From positions 115,335-179,334 of the forward strand of contig VTPC01004094.1 of the NCBI GenBank assembly GCA_011009095.1: DNA of 64,000 nucleotides, given 5' to 3'. Positions 57,701-64,000 of the stretch are shown here, in pieces (within the stretch, counting starts at the first letter, position 1; each line of letters starts with the position of its first letter). The translations under genes were made by a program, and so were the position numbers. The stretch is from Ignelater luminosus. Lineage: Eukaryota; Arthropoda; Insecta; Coleoptera; Elateridae. The notes under the pieces are model-generated. The model made no database searches, was not told the origin of the DNA, and worked only from the letters and a program-made list of their open reading frames with translations.

Positions 57701-60387
57701 GGTAGAAGAAAGTATATTAGAAGAATATATCTAGAAGAGTATGTCTTCTAAATGGCGACTGTTATGAAGTATTGAAGGCTCATTGCTTTCTGTGCCCATA
57801 CCGTACTAACCTTCCCATCATATTTAACTCACAAACTTCTACCGATTTACTCTTGTTTTTAAGTAAAAGAGTCTGTCTGTCGGGAACTAAAGTGATAGAC
57901 GTTGCATATGTTTAGCAGGAAATTTATAGTGAAATATTGCTGCAGATCTACATCAGGAAAAAATGTAATGTTATTATTACAAGTATGCTTTAGCTAAAGA
58001 ACAATTCAGAAAAGTGATTTGTTATAGTCATAATAGAACTCGCCAGAAGCGATAGAAATTACGATTTTAGTATAAAATATCGTATTTAACTATATCGATA
58101 GAAGAAATAGAAATATTAAGAATAAAATACTCAATAGTATCAAAATCAAGTCGACGTTGTATTTGTTCCCTTCGTGCGTCAAGATTTCACACGTTCTTTT
58201 CTAACCATGTTTTCCTGTTTCTTATTTTGTGAGAATATTTAAGTTTTTTGTTTTCAGCAAAAATATACAAAGCAGTAGATTAGATTAGTTTGAAGAGACA
58301 AAAATATCAATAAATTGATCTTTAAAATGGGCAACATTTTTCTAACTTAACCGGCTCTTTATTGCTTATCGGTTTCACATTTCCATTGAATTCAACTAAT
58401 GAATATAAAACAAAGAATGTTCCCAAAATATCCACCTTGTTAAACACCAAAAAAAAAACATGTGAAACTGATATTAAGAGTGCATTGCATCTGTTTTTAT
58501 TACCTTTTGTTCGTCGTTTATTTTCAGTATGTCTAAAAACTCACCGCCTACGCATTTTACATGAAAGCTAATAATTGTTTAGTGGAAATAAATTTTACAA
58601 ACAAAAATTTATGTAGACGTTAATACGGTATATTTTTATCTAAGAAGGAAAGAGAGCATATAATTTCTTTTTAAGTAGTGCCAGCTTACGTACCACTGCT
58701 TCTCGTGTAACTGTTTCAAAAATTATCATTTTACCAAAATGTTTGAAATGAGAATAAATCTTCTTTTATTAGATGTTTGTGGGATGCGAAAATGATTATG
58801 CTAGCCCACGTTAGTTGATTTTTCTTGACTCTATTCTAAAATAGAAAAGAAATAAGTCTAATAAGATCAAATTTATGTAGGTATTTAATTCTGGAAGTCT
58901 TAATTTCGACATGTAGGCTAAATCAACTGGCAAAATTAAGAGTGCCGCACAATAATAATAAAAAATACATTTGATGACTTCAATGCAATATGGAAGATTG
59001 TAGGTACCTTTTTTCAGTTAAGAACTCTAATAAGTTTTATTGAGTTCAAAAGAGATAGAAAACACTAAAAGTATCCTTCAAAGTTACACTTGAAAGGTGA
59101 CTAATAAAGACAATATGTGACACTTACACAACACGTCAGTCCGTATACGGAGTATTTTAATAAAACCAGAATAGTATGGTTACGAAAACAAAACGAAACT
59201 ATTGAAAAAAGTATTGATAACTGCATTTTCGAAATCTAATCGTTTTTTAATTAGCTTAAAGTGAGTAGATGCTGTAATATTTGAACTTGAAAGTGTTGTA
59301 ATAGCCTTCTGTTTTTGTCCAATTTCTTTACTTTTTTGTTGGCACTTTCATTATATAAGGTGATACGGTATACGCAATTTAGGTTATAACACGAAAGATT
59401 TACATAGATGTTCAGAAAAAAAGAGATTAAGGTAGCTACTAATTTATTTCACGTAACACGAGCAAAAGGAATTACAGACAAAGTGTCTCTTAAGTTTGAC
59501 AGGTAGCGGGACAGCTTTTGGTTCAGATTTTTCAATCTTTATGATATCCTAACCTACATATCGTATCACCTAATTTCAATTCGGTCTTTTGTGTTATTAG
59601 ACGGAGAAATTTGTGACAAAAGATGTGTTTTCGAAAAATGACTTTATTGTAGAGAATTATTCAATCCATTCAAATACGAATCGATAACATAGTTATAACA
59701 AAATAAGACAGTATAGTATAGGAAGATTAGCACATACCTTAGAAAACTTGAAATTCAATAAAAAACGAGGAAAGTGATTTCAACAAGAAACTATGGAGAG
59801 CTTACGAGGCACTCAGAATTCTTTTCTAGAAAATAGTAGAAATACATTCCAGAATAGATATGTGTGATTACAAAGAAAGTTTTCTGCAGTTTGAGAACTT
59901 TATAAAAAAAAGACTTTTGTAGAACAATTATCCGACTCCTGACATGACTAGAATCATAAACACAAAGAATGTATGTAAAGTTCGTCAAAGAGTATTTTAA
60001 ATGAAAGCTTCTTTAAACTATGGAGAGTTTCAAGTACAGCACATTTTTGAAAGAGTGCATGCCGATAAAACGGTATCACATTGCAAAATTGATTGTAGTT
60101 TAGGTATCAGAATATATATGTACAAAGAAGAAAGGAATTGAATTAGAAGATTAAGCAATTTTGCTAAAAACAAAAACATTCTACTGCCTACATTTTAACA
60201 ATTTTTTAAAATCTTTCTATTACTTAACGAAGTGTTTCTTTTAATGAATAAATTCAACTTTTGTATGTATGACCATCTTTACATTTATAGAAATATTGTG
60301 TGTCAATTCTTCAGATAACACCAAAGTACTCAGGATTAATTAATTCTAAAGGCAACAAAGTTTACAATTCAATCAATTTATCCAAAC
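54781..60387. other. No gene seen
   Basis: About 5.6 kb without supported genes. 55566-55890 is slightly richer in G+C and has open frames on both strands (75 and 69 residues) with no known domain. A stretch near 57100-57220 reads LADTNVQDVP, a stop, then LTLGFSLNLTKKG, faintly like a LINE LADDT/GLxxNxxKT block, but I cannot support it further. Confidence 0.4.
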
Positions 60388-60900
60388 TTGGGTAGACTAA
60401 GGCGAATTGGATCACAAGGCCATACCAGCTCACAAGTTCGTATCAGCCTAACTCTCCATCATAATACTGATATATCTTTAACTAGTGGCTCTGAAAAAAA
60501 TCAAGTCATCAACAAACTGCGTTCGATTAGTACTGGCGCACTTTCTTCTGTCACAGAGCACGATGTAACTGGTGTGGCTATAAATAACATTTTTCTGAGA
60601 AACAAAAAGTACTAAACTTGCTGAAAAACTGATTTTACATTTAAAATCTCCTAACAAAGCCTATGTTTTAAAAAAGCTGCTAGAGAAAAAAGAAAATTTT
60701 TATTTATCCGATTCGCCTTCAGTTTTGGGGCTAAACAAGTAATTCTCGCATTCAGATTATTTCACATGGGAAATCAAAACTGGTATGTCTTCCTATAATT
60801 TTAAATTTAAAGTCAAAAATACAAAATTAAGAATTAACAATAAGACTTTGTTGTTTTGGTATTGAAGATAAAGTGATCCGATTCGCCTCGCTTTACCCTA
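60388..60900. mobile_element. Possible non-autonomous DNA element with GGGTA...GGCGAATYGGATCAC ends
   Basis: About 26 bp at the left (GGGTAGACTAAGGCGAATTGGATCAC, near 60391-60416) and the complement at the right (near 60870-60896) match at roughly 21 of 26 positions. A third related word, AAGGCGAATCGGATA, appears inverted near 60705-60722. The element would be about 510 bp without coding capacity. No clear target duplication was found. Confidence 0.4.
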
Positions 60901-61967
60901 TCTTGAAAATCCAGACAAAGTGGACTGCAAAGAGATGGTACATAATAACAAAATAAATAAAACCACAATAATTGTAGAAATACAACCAAGAAGCTTGATG
61001 ATGTAGGAAGCTGACCAAAAGAACCAAACTTCAGTGATCCTGTTCCACCATAAAGAAAAAGAAAGGTAATTACAAAGAAAATAAATTAAGAGTAGTATTG
61101 CCTTTGAAATGCTTATTTTAGGTCAAATAGTTCTTTGAAGAATGTATGGTAGAGATTCTTCAAGACGCAATTATCTAAGACCTTGCATCTACATCTGCAA
61201 TTTACAAATGAAAGAGGTATAAAATACATTTTTGCTTTTAGTAGAAAGTTAACATCCATTTTATAAGAGAAATAGATTAATATTAAACAAAGTGAATAAA
61301 TGGCATTTCTGCCTCAAGATCAACTCTGTTTCTATAGCGGTACTTTTAGGCACTAATTATTTTGACCGGACAATATAACTTATGCTAGATGTTAATACAG
61401 AACAAAAACCAGTAATTTTAGTTGGTTTCTAGAATGTTTACAAAGAGCAAAGTCGGATGGCGAATTTCTTGGGCTGTGCTGTAAACATATTGACCTTCGA
61501 GGTTCTCTGCTTCCTTTAAGCAACTGGGATAAAAGGAACCGCAAGGATAAATAGTAAGGGCATGAAACAGAAAATTGCTCCTATTTAGTGAATTCGCAGC
61601 ATATCTTTCAACATCTCTCAGCTGTTGTCTTTGCACGCAAACGACTTACATGGTATAGCGAGTCCCTACTAGCCTTACATAGCAGATTAACAGGCGTTTT
61701 TCGGTTTGTCAGTCATAAGCCAAGACACAGAAAATCGGTAGTATTGGTACTTCTAACTATCAACAATACTTTTATTTTTTCTTTGAGTCAGATGTAATTT
61801 ATGCTTCTATTTATTTTTAACAGCTACTTCTTATATAATGCTGAACCGACTTCTTTGCCTTTTGATATTTTTAAATTCTGAAAAAAGTAATGCAGTGCTA
61901 TTAAAGACTAGCTTCAGTATTTGTTTGAGCCCTCAAGTAAAATCAATATCCTAACGGTACTCTTTTT
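60901..61967. other. No gene seen
   Basis: Short frames around 61418-61797 on both strands have no recognisable domain. Confidence 0.4.
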
Positions 61968-62140
61968 AGAATGGTTGTAAGAAGGTACCTAAAAGACAGT
62001 ATAGTTTTGGTGGTCGAGGTGACCACACCAACGGCAGAAATAAATAAAGTAAAGTTGCTATACTCAAGTGAGGTTTCTAAAAGTCCTATTTTATTACTCG
62101 AAAACGATGCATCTCACAGCGGAAATACAGAGGTAATCTT
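61968..62140 (+). pseudogene. Possible pogo/Tigger-type (DDE_1) transposase fragment
   Basis: A short open frame reads TTPTAEINKVKLLYSSEV, then SKSPILLLENDASHSGNTEV. The second part resembles the second catalytic block of pogo/Tigger transposases (LLLLDNAPSHP), with Asp-Asn inverted to Asn-Asp. It is only ~58 residues, with no second block or ends. An AG acceptor-like site lies just before it (CTCTTTTTAG), so an unknown host exon is an alternative. Confidence 0.25.
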
Positions 62141-64000
62141 TTGATCAAAGTAACTGATTTTTTAATTGCACAACGTATTTTTTGTAAATAAGCTTGTTTC
62201 CTGTACTTTGATGTGGACATCGAAACCAATGTGTGAAATAACAATAGCAAACAAATAAGGAACAAGCGTATGATAAAGTGATGAGAAACGTGGCAATCCG
62301 GGTATTAACTGAGTCCCAAAACTTTACTAGAATTAGTAATAAAAACGCTTAATACGATAGATATCAGCAAGAGATCCCAGAAAAAACTATACAAACATTT
62401 TGTAGGTAGCAAATAGTGGGTTACCGAAAAAGTGCAATTAATGTCAAAATGGCAGCTGCAAAAATGGCTCCATTATAATAACACCTTGCCAAAATACACA
62501 TGAGAAGTATATATGGAAGAAAAAACAAACTTTTTATTTTCAAGATATTTGTAGGCATTATTTTTAAGCATCATCTTGGTAAAGCACTATATTTCTAATG
62601 ATACCATTTTGGTCTGTTAAATCACGTATTAAATAATTATTAGACTTACCGAAAAGTAGAAAAACAAAAGAAGCTGGAATAAAAATTAAAAATCGTATAG
62701 TAACAACCAAGCAGAACATACATAGCATTTCAATTCTATCACACCTTATAGCCAAATACTGAAAAGCAAGGAATCAGAAACTCGTTTTTAACATTCAGTA
62801 TCTCGAAGACAGTTCACTCTAAGAAATTCATTTACGTTAAAGAAACAGTCTTAGTTTTGACTCATGAGGTTTCTCAATTTCAAAAAGTCAAAATCTCTTA
62901 TCAAAGCAATTTTCATAATGCCAAAAAAGTCAATTAGATTATGTTGGATACTTCAAACATTATCACTTTGAAAGCAATGAAAACAGCAATCTTTCGGCGA
63001 ATAAATGTATTCTTTTAGAGAATGAACAAGATTTCTGCTGTTAAACGTTTAAACATCCCAACAACTCAGGGTTTGTATTTCCTTTATACTTTTGTTCCAT
63101 ATGTAAACTATATTATCCGACGGTATTCAATTTACTGTCGCAGGGTTAAGCAGCTAGCAGCCAAGTGAATACGTCTCAGGCTTCATCCTCTGAAGACTTC
63201 CCCCCAGGAAGCCTGCTACCAAAGAAAGTATTGAGGTAACGAAGCAGTAGAATATACCGTCAGGGTATGTCATGACAATCTAGTTTTGAATGCAGATCAA
63301 ATTTCAATGTTGATTTTACGGTCGCAATGCTTATGGTTTGGCCATTCTAGCTGTTTTTACGATTGATTCATCGATTTGCTGGTAACAAAGATTGATAATT
63401 TCGGATTTTCGAATCGCTTTTGTGAGGCAGAGCCCATTGCAACGTACGCAAGAATGCTTTCTTGCATATTTTAGCCTTCACGGTGGACATGGAATTCCAA
63501 ATCTCGAAATATGTATATAAAGCAAAAGGTCTTATTTTCATGACTTTATGTGTGTATAAAATGCAGTTTTTTTCAGTTTGTAAATAGGAAATTTATTGCC
63601 TTCTGGATTCGACAGGATTACTATTCACTTTTTTAGGATTTGTTTATTTGTAATCTAATTAAAATTGAAGAAGCGACTGTTTAACATTCTCATCAGTACT
63701 ACTTTACCTTATTTCATTTTGATTGTAATAACTTGTAGTTTGTTTCATACAATTGGAGGTAAACAGTGGCTTAAGGTAAGTCCTGGCTACCCAGTGTTGA
63801 TGTAAACTGCGGTGGACTACCAGTCAACTTGAGGATGACGGTTTATTTCTTCTTCATTATTATTAGTAATGCATTTGAAGACCATTCGCAGAATGTTTAT
63901 TTTCAAAAGTAGTTTGAACTTCCCTTCTCATCTTCAACTCAGGTTAACCAGCTCGCAGTTTTTTTATTTCCGTACTGGCTTCATTAGTATGGATGTAGGT
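62141..64000. other. No gene seen
   Basis: AT-rich end of the window. A TCAAAATGGCAGCTGC word near 62443 resembles part of repeat family A, but the rest does not align. Confidence 0.4.

Noticed and set aside
62430..62470. TCAAAATGGCAGCTGC as a further copy of repeat family A
   Set aside because: Only one short word matches. The neighbouring blocks do not align in either orientation.

Overview
The window looks like nuclear DNA of an insect, most likely a beetle. It is AT-rich, its genes have short GT-AG introns, and it is dominated by decayed transposable elements. The host genes are animal-type: a bicaudal-D-related dynein adaptor and an isoprenyl diphosphate synthase-like gene. It also carries Tc1/mariner and several non-LTR elements typical of insects, plus a short (TTAGG)n-type insect telomeric repeat tract. 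One run of N (10629-10914) marks an assembly gap. I saw no bacterial genes, CRISPR array, rRNA or convincing tRNA.

Layout. Positions 1-5 kb hold a mariner-type remnant with very long inverted arms, two small hairpins, copies of an unnamed interspersed repeat, and an apparently intact mariner-superfamily element of the DD41D type (3741-5045) with matching terminal inverted repeats and a TA target duplication. Positions 7-10.6 kb hold a broken Jockey-like LINE and the 3' end of an RTE-like LINE, both on the minus strand. At 12.1-13.3 kb lies a three-exon isoprenyl diphosphate synthase (IDS)-like gene. Its allylic-substrate motif is kept but its isopentenyl-diphosphate-binding residues are lost, which is the pattern expected of an insect IDS-derived terpene synthase. 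It also has one in-frame TGA. A LINE remnant flanked by ~180 bp direct repeats follows at 15.2-16.7 kb.

Four 3' exons of a bicaudal-D-related (BicDR) gene run on the minus strand from 24988 down to 18203. Its 5' exons were not found. From 25 to 52 kb I see no host gene, only LINE and mariner debris (31.0-31.9, 46.8-47.5 and 50.6-51.0 kb), a pair of 96% identical direct repeats 960 bp apart (37.6/38.5 kb), and a composite repeat with a telomere-like core (51.3-51.8 kb). At 53.0-54.7 kb is an unrecognised Cys/Lys-rich gene. One 5' exon is followed by two paralogous 3' terminal exons, each with a phase-matched acceptor, its own stop and its own poly(A) signal. The last 9 kb has no clear gene, one possible MITE and a possible pogo-like fragment.

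The genes do not form a functional cluster. The best candidate for new biology is the IDS-like gene at 12.1-13.3 kb. The duplicated terminal-exon gene and the telomere-repeat composite come next.
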